Shown: in pieces, positions 40,778-49,428 of the stretch | Position numbering within the stretch: the stretch's first letter is position 1 | Layout of the letters: every line of letters begins with the position of its first letter | DNA from: Streptomyces thermolilacinus SPC6 | GTDB taxonomy: Bacteria; Actinomycetota; Actinomycetes; Streptomycetales; Streptomycetaceae | Assembly (NCBI RefSeq): GCF_000478605.2 | Contig: NZ_ASHX02000001.1 | Span: forward strand, 4,851,001 to 4,915,000 | DNA length: 64,000 nucleotides | Direction: 5' to 3' | Position numbers and translations under genes: made by a program | The notes under the pieces: generated by a model | The model's input: the letters and a program-made list of their open reading frames with translations, nothing else | Told to the model about the DNA's origin: nothing | Databases searched by the model: none

Positions 40778-42094
40778 GTGGCGCAGCCGGCAAGCGGCGA
40801 TGAGTCGGCCGGTGCGGCAGACGACGCCGACGAGGCGCTCGACCGCCCGCTGCCCGAGGCCGTACGGCGCAAGGTCGTCGCGCTGGTCGCCGAGGCGTTC
40901 GGCGGCCTGACGGTCCCCGAGCTGCCGGCCCAGCTGCGGCAGTACGCCCGGTTCACCCCCTCCCGGCGCGCCCGGTTCGCGGGCAACGCGATGGCCGCCG
41001 CGCTGGAGACCGACGCGCTGTTCCGGCAGCGCATCGGCGACCGGCTGCGCACCGGCCAGCCCGAGCTGACCGCCGCCGTCGAGTCGGGGGCGCTGCGCCC
41101 CACCGGCTGGGTCAAGCTGGTCGCCGCCGCGGGCGAGGAGGTGCAGCGCGCGGACGCCGAACGCGCCGACGAGGCGGGGCGGCGCGAACTGGAGCGGCTG
41201 CGCGAGGAGCTGGCGGAGGCCCGCGCCCACACCCGTACGGAGACGGAGCGGCTGCGCGCCGAGCTGGAGGCGGCCCGCAAGGAGGCCGAATCGCTCCAGC
41301 GCAAGCTCCGCAGCGCGCAGAGCGACGTCAAGCGCGGCGAGGCCGCCCTGCGCCGCACCCAGGCAGAGATCGACGGCATCAAGGCGGACGCCGCCGCCCG
41401 TGTGTCGGCCGCCGAGAGCGAGACCCGCCGCCTCAAGACCCGGCTCGGCGAGACCGAGGCCGCCCTGGAGGCCAGCCGCCGCGCCGCCCGCGAGGGGCGT
41501 TCGGTGGAGGACGTACGGCTCCGGCTGCTGCTGGACACGGTCCTGGAGGCCGCCCAGGGGCTGCGCAGGGAACTGGCCCTGCCGCCCGTCTCCGTACGGC
41601 CCGCCGACTCGGTGGACGCGGTGGAGCCGGGGCGGATGTCGACGAAGGACGTCGCGGCGCGCGCGCTGTCCGAGACCGCCCCGGCCCTCCTCGACCAGCT
41701 CCTCGCGCTGCCGCAGGCCCATCTGGTCGTGGACGGCTACAACGTCACCAAGACCGGCTATCCGACGATGCCGCTGGAGAAGCAGCGGCTGCGGCTGCTC
41801 GGCGGGCTCTCCGCGCTCGCCGCCCGCACCGGCGCGGAGGTCACCTGCGTCTTCGACGGCGCGGAGCTGGCCGCCCCGGTGCTCCTCGCCCCGCCGCGCG
41901 GGGTGCGGGTGCTGTTCTCCAAGCCGGGCGTCACGGCCGACGAGCTGATCCGGCAGCTGGTGCGGGCCGAACCCGCGGGGCGGCCGGTCGTCGTCGTGTC
42001 CAGCGACCGCGAGGTGGCCGACGGCGTCGCCAGGTCCGGTGCCCGGCCGGTCGCGTCCGTGATGCTGCTGAAGCGGCTTTCGCGGCTCTCGTAA
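40778..42094 (+). CDS. NYN-domain (YacP-like) putative RNase
   Basis: The 438-residue protein has a globular N-terminal domain (about 20-120), a long coiled coil (about 120-235) of Glu/Arg/Ala, and a C-terminal NYN/PIN-like domain from about 310, with LVVDGYNVTKTGYPT (Asp319), CVFDGAEL and VVVVSSDREVADGVARSGA supplying the acidic metal-binding residues. It is related to YacP/Rae1 RNases that act on ribosome-bound or structured RNA. GTG 40778 follows GGGGTGACGG. The coiled-coil fusion suggests oligomerisation. The substrate is unknown. Confidence 0.9.
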   Translation: MAQPASGDESAGAADDADEALDRPLPEAVRRKVVALVAEAFGGLTVPELPAQLRQYARFTPSRRARFAGNAMAAALETDALFRQRIGDRLRTGQPELTAAVESGALRPTGWVKLVAAAGEEVQRADAERADEAGRRELERLREELAEARAHTRTETERLRAELEAARKEAESLQRKLRSAQSDVKRGEAALRRTQAEIDGIKADAAARVSAAESETRRLKTRLGETEAALEASRRAAREGRSVEDVRLRLLLDTVLEAAQGLRRELALPPVSVRPADSVDAVEPGRMSTKDVAARALSETAPALLDQLLALPQAHLVVDGYNVTKTGYPTMPLEKQRLRLLGGLSALAARTGAEVTCVFDGAELAAPVLLAPPRGVRVLFSKPGVTADELIRQLVRAEPAGRPVVVVSSDREVADGVARSGARPVASVMLLKRLSRLS

Positions 42095-42416
42095 CTCCTG
42101 GGCGTGATGCCCGATTTGAGGGCACGTCTGTCGAACGTACGGTCAACCTCCCGTGACACACGGTGGGACCGGAGTAAAGAATGCGCCCGGTGGGCGAGAT
42201 TTTTCGCATGAGGATTTGAACTGATCACAATGTGGTCACTAGGGTCTGGGCTCGAACCTTCGCGCGGTTGGTCGTCCACCCGGGGCGACAGCGAAGGAAC
42301 CGCCTGAACCGTGCAGTTCGGACGTGGATCACGGGGATTGTCCGGACGTCAGCACGCCCGGGGCAGTTGACCGCGACCCGGCAGGCGGCTCGAAGAGGAA
42401 GAAGGAGCTCGCCTCC
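42095..42416 (+). promoter_or_regulatory. 322-base regulatory region ahead of the first NlpC/P60 gene
   Basis: This gene-free stretch contains a vegetative-type promoter (TTGAAC 42216-42221, 18-bp spacer, TAGGGT 42240-42245), with the imperfect palindrome TGATCACAATGTGGTCA (42222-42238; 14 of 17 positions symmetric) filling the spacer. The resulting leader of about 165 bases can form stems such as CCTTCGC/GCGAAGG. I looked for the ydaO (c-di-AMP) riboswitch known near cell-wall hydrolase genes and do not see its core. The ribosome site GAAGGAG precedes the start. Confidence 0.65.
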
Positions 42417-43442
42417 GTGGCGTCCCACCGTCGACCCAAGCAGCCGAGCCGCGCCCGTGTGACCGTGCTCACCGCGACCGCCGCCGCGGCCGTCGCCCTG
42501 ACCTCCCAGACCGCTTCGGCGACGCCGCAGCCCACCAAGGACCAGGTCAAGGAGAAGGTCGACAAGCTCCACCACGAGGCCGAGGAGGCCACGGAGCAGT
42601 TCAACCTCGCCGACGAACGCCGCGAGAAGCTCCAGCAGGAGGTCACCGCCCTCCAGGACCAGGTCGCCCGCGGCCAGGAGGAGCTCAACACCCTCCGCGA
42701 CAGCATCGGGGCGGTCGCCAGCGCCCAGTACCGCAACGGCGGCATGGACCCCTCGCTCCAGCTGTTCCTCTCCTCCAACCCGGACGACTACCTCGACAAG
42801 GCGTCCGCCGTCGACCAGCTGTCCGCCAAGCAGGCCGAGACGCTGCGCACCATCCAGGCCAAGCAGCGCACCCTCGCCCAGCAGCGCGCCGAGGCCACCG
42901 CGAAGCTCGCCGACCTGGAGGACGTCCGCAAGTCGCTCGGCGAGAAGAAGAAGAAGTTCCAGACCAAGCTCGCCGAGGCCCAGAAGCTCCTCAACACGCT
43001 CACCGCCGAGGAGCGGCGGAAGATGCAGGAGGAGGAGCAGCGCGCCAGCCGCGACGCGAGCGAGCGCGTCGAGCTCGGCAACGAGGTTCCCGCGTCGCAG
43101 CGCGGCGCCGCCGCCCTCAACGCCGCCGCCACGCAGATCGGCAAGCCGTACGTCTCCGGCGCCGAGGGCCCCAACTCGTACGACTGCTCCGGCCTCACCC
43201 AGTGGGCCTACCGCCAGGCCGGCGTCAGCATCTCCCGCACCACGTTCACCCAGCAGAACGACGGTGTGAAGATCGGCCGCAGCCAGCTCAAGCCGGGCGA
43301 CCTCGTCTTCTTCAACAACCTCGCCCACGTCGGGCTCTACGCGGGCAACAACACCGTCCTGCACGCCCCGAAGCCGGGCGCCTACGTGCGCTACGAGTCG
43401 ATGAACTACCTGGGCTCGTTCCAGTTCGGCGTCCGCATCTGA
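42417..43442 (+). CDS. NlpC/P60 peptidoglycan hydrolase with coiled coil
   Basis: The 341-residue protein has an N-terminal signal peptide (basic MASHRRPKQPSRARV then a hydrophobic Ala-rich segment ending SQTASA), a coiled-coil domain (about 45-220) like that of mycobacterial RipA/Rv2190c, and an NlpC/P60 domain with catalytic Cys257 (SYDCSGLTQWAY), His304 (LAHVGLYAG) and a polar third residue in LHAPKPG. It cleaves D-Glu-diaminopimelate bonds in peptidoglycan. GTG 42417 follows GAAGGAG. A paralog lies directly downstream. Its promoter spacer contains a palindrome. Confidence 0.95.
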   Translation: MASHRRPKQPSRARVTVLTATAAAAVALTSQTASATPQPTKDQVKEKVDKLHHEAEEATEQFNLADERREKLQQEVTALQDQVARGQEELNTLRDSIGAVASAQYRNGGMDPSLQLFLSSNPDDYLDKASAVDQLSAKQAETLRTIQAKQRTLAQQRAEATAKLADLEDVRKSLGEKKKKFQTKLAEAQKLLNTLTAEERRKMQEEEQRASRDASERVELGNEVPASQRGAAALNAAATQIGKPYVSGAEGPNSYDCSGLTQWAYRQAGVSISRTTFTQQNDGVKIGRSQLKPGDLVFFNNLAHVGLYAGNNTVLHAPKPGAYVRYESMNYLGSFQFGVRI

Positions 43443-43576
43443 GGCGCCCCGCCCGCCTCGCGCGCGGCGAAGCCCGTGCCCCGGGCATCTGATATGCGCG
43501 GCGCGCCGGGGCCGTCCCCGAACCGCCACGCACACGCGCCCGATCGGGGGAACTCCCGCCCCCCGCGCTGACACTC

Positions 43577-43618
43577 CGCCCCGCCGGTGACCTGTGGTTC
43601 CCGGCGGGGCGTCCCTTT
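43577..43618 (+). terminator. Terminator between the NlpC/P60 paralogs
   Basis: Arms CGCCCCGCCGG (43577-43587) and CCGGCGGGGCG (43601-43611) form an 11-bp stem followed by TCCCTTTG, so the two paralogs are likely separate transcripts. Confidence 0.85.
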
Positions 43619-43636
43619 GTGCCCATCCCGAGGTCT

Positions 43637-43666
43637 TTGGCCGAGCCGTGACCACCCGGCTACTGT
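43637..43666 (+). promoter_or_regulatory. Promoter of the second NlpC/P60 gene
   Basis: TTGGCC (43637-43642) and TACTGT (43661-43666) are separated by 18 bases. The spacer contains GTGACCAC (43648-43655), the reverse complement of the GTGGTCAC half-site in the spacer of the first paralog's promoter (42232-42239). Confidence 0.6.
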
Positions 43667-43711
43667 CTGCCGCGCAACAGCCGCTCGACACAGCTGAAGG
43701 GAGCGCGGTCC

Positions 43712-44746
43712 GTGGCGTCCCACCGTCGTCCCCCCACCCCGGGCCTCCACCGGAGCGCCGCCAGAGCCACCCTCCTGTCCGCCGCGGCGGCCACGGCGGC
43801 CGCCGCCCTCGGCACCACCCCGGTGAAGGCCGAACCTGCCGGTCCCGCCGACACCGTCCGCGCCCGCGTGGACCGGCTGTACGCCGAGGCGGAGAAGGCC
43901 ACGGAGGAGTACAACGCCGCCGACGAGCGCACCGGTGAGCTGCGCCGCGCCGTCGAGGCGGCCCGCGACAGCGTGGCGCGCGGCCAGGAGCGCGTCAACC
44001 GCATGCGCGGCGCGCTCGGTTCGGCCGCGGGTGCCCAGTACCGGTCGGGCGGGATCGACCCGGCGCTCGCGCTGATGCTGTCCGAGAAGCCCGACGCGTA
44101 CCTCGACAAGGCCGCGGTACTGGACCGGCTCGGCGAACGGCAGGCCGCCACGCTCGGCGAACTCCGCCTCGTCCAGCGCCGGTTGGCCCAGGAGCGCGCC
44201 GAGGCCACCCGCGCCCTGGCCGAACTGGAGCGCAGCCGCGACGCCGTGGCCCGGCACAAGCGGACCGTGGAGCGGAAGCTCGCCGCCGCGCGGGCCCTGC
44301 TGAACTCCCTCACGTCCCAGGAGCGCGCCGCCCTGGACCGGGCGTCCCGCTCCGGGCGCGACGACACGCTGCTGCCGCCCTCCGCCGACGGGGCCGCGTC
44401 GCCGCGTGCCGCCGCCGCGGTGCGGGCCGCCAGGTCGGCGCTCGGCAAGCCGTACGTGTGGGGCGCGAACGGGCCGGACGCGTTCGACTGCTCGGGCCTC
44501 ACGCAGTGGGCGTACGCCCAGGCCGGGGTCGCCCTGCCGCGCACCTCCCAGGCGCAGCGGAACGCGGGACGGCACGTCGCCCTGGCCCAGGCGCGGCCGG
44601 GCGACCTGGTGACGTACCGCTCCGACGCGAGCCACGTCGCGATGTACGTCGGCGGCGGCCAGGTCATCCACGCCCCCTACCCGGGCGCCCCGGTCCGCTA
44701 CGACCCGGTCGGCATGATGCCCGTCTCGGCGGTCACCCGCGTCTGA
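43712..44746 (+). CDS. NlpC/P60 peptidoglycan hydrolase, tandem paralog
   Basis: The 344-residue protein repeats the layout of the preceding gene: it starts MASHRRPPTPGLHRSAARATLLSAAAAT, has a signal peptide, a coiled coil (about 45-215), and an NlpC/P60 domain with Cys260 (AFDCSGLTQWAYAQAG), His308 (ASHVAMYVG) and IHAPYPG. Residues between the domains are more divergent. It is probably the product of a tandem duplication. GTG 43712 follows AAGGGAG. It has its own promoter behind the terminator of the first paralog. Confidence 0.95.
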   Translation: MASHRRPPTPGLHRSAARATLLSAAAATAAAALGTTPVKAEPAGPADTVRARVDRLYAEAEKATEEYNAADERTGELRRAVEAARDSVARGQERVNRMRGALGSAAGAQYRSGGIDPALALMLSEKPDAYLDKAAVLDRLGERQAATLGELRLVQRRLAQERAEATRALAELERSRDAVARHKRTVERKLAAARALLNSLTSQERAALDRASRSGRDDTLLPPSADGAASPRAAAAVRAARSALGKPYVWGANGPDAFDCSGLTQWAYAQAGVALPRTSQAQRNAGRHVALAQARPGDLVTYRSDASHVAMYVGGGQVIHAPYPGAPVRYDPVGMMPVSAVTRV

Positions 44747-44787
44747 CCGCCGCGCCCGGCCCCGCGTGCCGCGCCTACCATCGGTGC

Positions 44788-45951
44788 GTGAGGTTTCCGG
44801 GGCGGTGGGCCGCCGTACTCGGCGTGCTGGGCGCCCTGGCCTCCGGGTGCGCCCCGCCGCAGTCGCGGCCCGCGAGCGAGACGACGGGCGCGGCGCCGAG
44901 CGCGGCGGTGGACGACGCCGTCCGGAAGGCCGTGGCCGCGCGCGGCGACCTGCTGCCGGGCCTCCTCGGGGGCGTACCGCTCCGCTCCGCCGCGTACCGG
45001 GTCCTCGACGTGCGCCACGACGGCCCGCGCCGCGCGAGCGCCGACGCAGAGCTGACGTACACGCTCGACGGGTACGATTCCGCGCCCGCCACCGCGCGGC
45101 GGCGCCTCGACCTCGCCTGGCACGACGGGCGCTGGCGCGTCACCGCCGACCGCCCCGCCCCGGGGCAGCCCGCGCAGCTGTGGGACCAGGGCCCGGTCCG
45201 GACGGTGCGCGGCGCCCGCAGCCTCGTCCTGGGCGTCGGCCACCCGCCGGAGCGCCTGCGCGAGGTCGCCGCGCACGCCGACCTGGCCGTCCCCGCCGTG
45301 GCCGCGGCCTGGCCCGACGGCACCTGGAAGGGCACCGTCGTCGTCCTCGTACCGGCCGGGCTCGACGCGATGGGCGCCCTCCTCGGGGCCGGGCCCGGCG
45401 CGTACCGGGGCGTCGCCGCCGTCACGACCGGCGGCGGGGCGGCCGACCGCGTGGTGGTCAACCCCGAGGCGTACCAGGACCTCGGGGACTTCGGGCGGAC
45501 CTTCGTGCTCACCCACGAGACCGCCCATGTCGCCACCCGCGCCGCCACGACCGCCGCCACCCCCCTGTGGCTGTCGGAGGGCCTCGCCGACAGGATCGCG
45601 TACGCCGGCACGGGCCGAGCGGCGGCCGACGCGGCGCCCGAGCTGGGCCGGGCGGTGCGCGCCGGGAACGTACCGCGGGCGCTCCCCGCCGATGGGGACT
45701 TCACGTTCGGCGGCGACCCCGCCACCGTGGCCCGCGCCTACGAGGGCGCCTGGCTGGCCTGCGAGCTGATCGCCGACCGGTGGGGCGAGGAGAAGCTGGC
45801 CGCGTTCTACCGGGCGGCCGGGAGGTCCGGGGCGGCCCGCGCACTCCGGGACGTGCTGGGGACCACCCCGGAGGAGTTCACCCGCGCCTGGCGGGACCGG
45901 CTGCGCCAGGAGTTCGGCAGCGCGGGCCCGGGCGGCCGGGACGCCGAGTGA
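44788..45951 (+). CDS. Secreted gluzincin-type metallopeptidase lipoprotein
   Basis: The 387-residue protein has a lipoprotein signal with lipobox LASGC at about residue 20, a beta-rich domain with conserved YRVLDVRHDGP and LDLAWHDGRWRV, and a peptidase domain with zinc motif His243-Glu244-His247 (THETAHVAT) and a downstream Glu264 in WLSEGLAD, the spacing and order of gluzincins. It is likely anchored outside the membrane. Substrate unknown. GTG 44788 is used, 41 bases after the NlpC/P60 stop, so co-transcription with the peptidoglycan hydrolase is possible. It is convergent with the GT87-like gene. Confidence 0.88.
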   Translation: MRFPGRWAAVLGVLGALASGCAPPQSRPASETTGAAPSAAVDDAVRKAVAARGDLLPGLLGGVPLRSAAYRVLDVRHDGPRRASADAELTYTLDGYDSAPATARRRLDLAWHDGRWRVTADRPAPGQPAQLWDQGPVRTVRGARSLVLGVGHPPERLREVAAHADLAVPAVAAAWPDGTWKGTVVVLVPAGLDAMGALLGAGPGAYRGVAAVTTGGGAADRVVVNPEAYQDLGDFGRTFVLTHETAHVATRAATTAATPLWLSEGLADRIAYAGTGRAAADAAPELGRAVRAGNVPRALPADGDFTFGGDPATVARAYEGAWLACELIADRWGEEKLAAFYRAAGRSGAARALRDVLGTTPEEFTRAWRDRLRQEFGSAGPGGRDAE

Positions 45952-45997
45952 GGGCGCCGGCGGTCGGGCGCGGACCCGGGCGGCCGGGACGCCCAGT

Positions 45998-47284
45998 TCA
46001 GGACTTGAGCAGTTCCCCGTCGCGGTGACCGCCCTGCGCGGGTACCCGCGCGCCCGGACCGGCGGCGCCGTCCCGCGCGCCGTCCGCCTCGCGCAGCCGC
46101 GGCTCGGTGACCGTCCGCCGCCACAGCTCCCGCGCCGCGATCAGCGACGCCGCGACGAGCAGCCCGTTCCGAACGAACAGCAGCGTCAGGCCGAGACCGT
46201 CGCTGGCCACCACGTGCGAGAACCAGATCGGGAACTCCAGCAGCGTTATCCCGGTCGCCACCAGCACGAGCACCGCCGCCCGCCGCATCGGGCTGCGCCG
46301 CCACACGAGGCACACCGCCGCGAGGCCGACGAGCCACAGCATGTACTGCGGGCTGATCACCCGGCTCGTCGTCGTGAACAGCAGCACCGCCACGAACGCC
46401 GCGTCGGCGAGCGTCGTCGGGCCGAACTCCCGCGCCCTCACCCGCCACAGCACCAGCCAGGCGAACGCCAGCAGCGTCAGCGCCATCGCCGCCCTGCTGA
46501 CCAGCGGCACATACGGGCCGAGGAACTCCACCGACCCGTAGTTCAGCCGCACCTCCCCGTCCCAGGCGCCGAAGAACCGCGCCACGTGGAACACGAGCGA
46601 CCCCAGCGACTCCACCTCGGTGCCCCGGTCCCGCTGGAACGTCAGGAACGCCAGCGCGCCCGGCGCCGCCAGCACACACGCCCCCAGCACCGCCGCGCCG
46701 GACACCACCGCGGCCGTCCACGAGCGGCGCGTCACCCGGCCCCGGGCCGTCCCCACCAGCAGCAGCGCGGGCCACACCTTCAGCAGCGCGCCGACCCCGG
46801 CGAGCACGCCCATCGTCCGCGGGTTGCGCACCCCGGCGAGCAGCGCCGCGACGGCGACGGCGGTGACCATGATGTCGTAGCGGGAGTACGCCGTCGGGCC
46901 CAGCAGCGGGATGCCCGCCAGCCACACCCACGCGCCCGCGTGGCTCTTGCCGGGCCGCCCGCCCGCGTACGTCAGCAGCCCGAACACGACCACGTCGCAG
47001 ACCAGCGCCAGGACGAAGAAGGCGTGCGCGTACTCCAGGAACGGCAGCAGGCCGGGGGAGAGGATCGCGAACGCCGCGGCGGGCGGGTACTGCCACGTCA
47101 CGTCGTCCAGCGGATACGTGCCGCCGCGCAGCACCTCGTACCAGTTGAAGTAGATCACCGACACGTCGGTCGTGACGTCCGGGCCGGGCACGAAGACGAC
47201 CCTGAAGGTGTAGAGCAGCAGGACGGCCCTGCTGAGCAGCCACAGGGCGGCCAGGGGGAGTCGCGGTCCGCTCGGGAGCTTCAT
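45998..47284 (-). CDS. GT87-family membrane glycosyltransferase (mannosyltransferase-like)
   Basis: The 428-residue protein has about nine or ten membrane segments and a GT-C fold pattern: an acidic loop VTTDVSVIYFNWYEVLRGG near residue 37-55, followed by VTWQYPPAAAFAILSPG. This resembles actinobacterial alpha-1,2-mannosyltransferases of the GT87 family, which use polyprenyl-phosphate mannose to build phosphatidylinositol mannosides or lipomannan. The ATG at 47284 follows GAGG. It is divergent from the PimB'-like glycosyltransferase gene, consistent with a shared pathway. The C-terminal tail is hydrophilic. Confidence 0.9.
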   Translation of the reverse strand: MKLPSGPRLPLAALWLLSRAVLLLYTFRVVFVPGPDVTTDVSVIYFNWYEVLRGGTYPLDDVTWQYPPAAAFAILSPGLLPFLEYAHAFFVLALVCDVVVFGLLTYAGGRPGKSHAGAWVWLAGIPLLGPTAYSRYDIMVTAVAVAALLAGVRNPRTMGVLAGVGALLKVWPALLLVGTARGRVTRRSWTAAVVSGAAVLGACVLAAPGALAFLTFQRDRGTEVESLGSLVFHVARFFGAWDGEVRLNYGSVEFLGPYVPLVSRAAMALTLLAFAWLVLWRVRAREFGPTTLADAAFVAVLLFTTTSRVISPQYMLWLVGLAAVCLVWRRSPMRRAAVLVLVATGITLLEFPIWFSHVVASDGLGLTLLFVRNGLLVAASLIAARELWRRTVTEPRLREADGARDGAAGPGARVPAQGGHRDGELLKS

Positions 47285-47375
47285 CGGTACCTCGTCCGGT
47301 TTCGTGGTGATCTGCGGTTGGGGGCGGTACGGTGCGCGAGCGGTGCGGCCGGGCCGTTCGGTACTGTCGGCCACG

Positions 47376-48518
47376 ATGCACAAGACGCTGATCGTAACGA
47401 ACGACTTCCCACCCCGCCCCGGTGGCATCCAGGCGTTCCTGCACAACATGGCGCTGCGCCTGGACCCCGACAAGGTGGTCGTCTACGCCTCCACGTGGAA
47501 GCGCGGACGGGAGGGCGCGGAGGCGACCGCCCGGTTCGACGCGGAGCAGCCGTTCCCGGTGGTGCGCGACCGTACGACGATGCTGCTGCCCACGCCCCGG
47601 GTGACCGCCCGGGCGACCGCGCTGCTGCGGGAGCACGGCTGCACGTCGGTGTGGTTCGGCGCCGCCGCGCCGCTCGGGCTCATGGCGCCCGCGCTGCGCC
47701 GCGCCGGGGCCCGCCGCCTGGTGGCCACGACCCACGGGCACGAGGCGGGCTGGGCGCAGCTGCCGGCCGCGCGGCGGCTGCTGCGGCGCATCGGCGACGG
47801 CACGGACACGATCACGTACCTCGGCGAGTACACCCGCTCCCGGATCGCCACCGCGCTCAGCCCCGAGGCGGCAGCGCGGATGACGCAGCTGCCGCCGGGC
47901 GTGGACGAGAAGACCTTCCACCCCGGCTCCGGCGGCGACGAGGTGCGCGCCCGGCTGGGCCTGACCGGACGGCCCGTCGTCGTGTGCGTCTCGCGCCTCG
48001 TGCCCCGCAAGGGCCAGGACACGCTGATCCGGGCCATGCCCGCCGTCCTCGCCGCCGTGCCGGACGCGGTCCTGCTGATCGTCGGCGGCGGGCCGTACGC
48101 GAAGGACCTGCGCGCCCTCGCCCACGAGACGGGGGTGGCCGGCTCCGTACGGTTCACGGGCCCCGTGCCGTGGGAGGAGCTGCCCGCGCACTACGGGGCC
48201 GGTGACGTGTTCGCCATGCCGTGCCGCACCCGGCGCGGGGGCCTCGACGTGGAAGGCCTCGGCATCGTGTACCTGGAGGCGTCCGCGACGGGCCTCCCGG
48301 TCGTCGCGGGCGACTCGGGCGGCGCCCCCGACGCGGTCCTGGACGGCGAGACCGGCTGGGTCGTACGGGGCGGTTCGCCCGAGGAGGCCGCCGACCGGAT
48401 CGTCCCCCTGCTCCAGGACCCGGAGCTGCGCCGCCGCATGGGTGAGCGGGGCCGCCGGTGGGTCGAGGAGAAGTGGCGCTGGGACCTGCTGGCGGAACGC
48501 CTCAAGGCGCTGCTGTAG
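47376..48518 (+). CDS. GT4 glycosyltransferase, PimB'-like
   Basis: The 380-residue GT-B-fold protein starts MHKTLIVTNDFPPRPGGIQAFLHNMALRL, has a central VSRLVPRKGQDTLIRAMP and the EX7E motif Glu293-Glu301 (EGLGIVYLE) that contacts the nucleotide-sugar donor. It is most like PimB' (M. tuberculosis Rv2188c), which adds the second mannose to phosphatidylinositol monomannoside from GDP-mannose at the inner membrane face. Neighbours (acyl-CoA ligase, SRPBCC, ATPase, PlsC) match the mycobacterial order, which supports this. Other GT4 donors cannot be excluded. Confidence 0.9.
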   Translation: MHKTLIVTNDFPPRPGGIQAFLHNMALRLDPDKVVVYASTWKRGREGAEATARFDAEQPFPVVRDRTTMLLPTPRVTARATALLREHGCTSVWFGAAAPLGLMAPALRRAGARRLVATTHGHEAGWAQLPAARRLLRRIGDGTDTITYLGEYTRSRIATALSPEAAARMTQLPPGVDEKTFHPGSGGDEVRARLGLTGRPVVVCVSRLVPRKGQDTLIRAMPAVLAAVPDAVLLIVGGGPYAKDLRALAHETGVAGSVRFTGPVPWEELPAHYGAGDVFAMPCRTRRGGLDVEGLGIVYLEASATGLPVVAGDSGGAPDAVLDGETGWVVRGGSPEEAADRIVPLLQDPELRRRMGERGRRWVEEKWRWDLLAERLKALL

Positions 48519-48635
48519 CCGTCCGGCCGGGGCCCGTTCCTCCCGGCCCGTGAGCCCGTTCCGGTCGGCGGGCAACCCTCGCGGCTCCCGGACGGTCATG
48601 CGGGTACGTGATCGTCGACGGAGGGTGGGGGCTGG

Positions 48636-49397
48636 ATGTCCGGAGCAGTGGTGGGCGCGCTGGCCGCGGTCCTGGTGGCGGCGTCGCCCGTGCCCGCGGC
48701 GTCGCCCGTCCCGGTGGCGTCGCCGGGCGGGGAGGAGCTGCCCGAGTGCGTGCCGTGGGCGGACCTGGTGGACCACCCGGACCGCACGGACGAGCCCGAC
48801 AGCCCCTTCGGCTTCGCCTTCGACGGCGCTCCCGAGGAGATCACGGCCGGCAGCGGCCCGCACGCCTTCCGCGTGTGGATCACCGAATTCGCGGGGGTCC
48901 AGCCCACCCGGTGGGACCTGGACGTGCTGGACGTGCGCAACCGCGCCCGCCACGTCGAGGAGGCGCGGATCGAGTACGCGGACGCGCGCGGCGCGTGGCG
49001 CCCCGTGACCTGGAAGAGCCCTCAGGACTCGCCCGGCTTCCCGGTGCCCCCGCGCAGGAACCCGTACGACGTGGCATTGCGCGTGACCGTGCCGGAGGGG
49101 GCGCGCGTCCAGAAGGCGGCCCTGGTCCTCTCCGCCGCCAAGGAGGAGCTGCCCGTCGAGTGGATGCCGCACTGCCTGCTGATCGCCCGCTCCAGCGACC
49201 CCGCCACGGCTCCCGCGTCCCGCACCGCGTCCCCGCGCCCGGCGGCCTCCGGGACCGGACGCGACGGGCGGAGCATCGGGCCGCTGGAGACCGCCGTGCT
49301 CGCCGTGGCCGCCGCCACCGGCACCGCTCTCGCCGCGCTCGCCCTCCGCGCCCGCGCGCGCCGGGTACGCCCCGGCGCCCGCCAGGAGCGGTCCTGA
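48636..49397 (+). CDS. Secreted or membrane-anchored hypothetical protein
   Basis: The 253-residue protein has a signal peptide (first 24 residues, Ala/Val-rich), a beta-rich extracytoplasmic domain (about 35-195) with HAFRVWITEFAGVQPTRWDLDVLDV and ALRVTVPEGARVQKAALVLSAAKEELPVEWMPHCLL, a Ser/Pro linker and a C-terminal membrane segment (about 215-238) with a basic tail. The ATG at 48636 lies behind GGAGGG. I know no function. It is between the PimB'-like gene and the convergent acyl-CoA ligase. Confidence 0.8.
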   Translation: MSGAVVGALAAVLVAASPVPAASPVPVASPGGEELPECVPWADLVDHPDRTDEPDSPFGFAFDGAPEEITAGSGPHAFRVWITEFAGVQPTRWDLDVLDVRNRARHVEEARIEYADARGAWRPVTWKSPQDSPGFPVPPRRNPYDVALRVTVPEGARVQKAALVLSAAKEELPVEWMPHCLLIARSSDPATAPASRTASPRPAASGTGRDGRSIGPLETAVLAVAAATGTALAALALRARARRVRPGARQERS

Positions 49398-49428
49398 CGG
49401 GCGCCGGAAAGCCTTCGGGCGGTGGGCC

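Noticed and set aside
42095..42416. ydaO (c-di-AMP) riboswitch ahead of the NlpC/P60 gene
   Set aside because: Expected from known cell-wall hydrolase leaders in Streptomyces, but I could not find its conserved core blocks.
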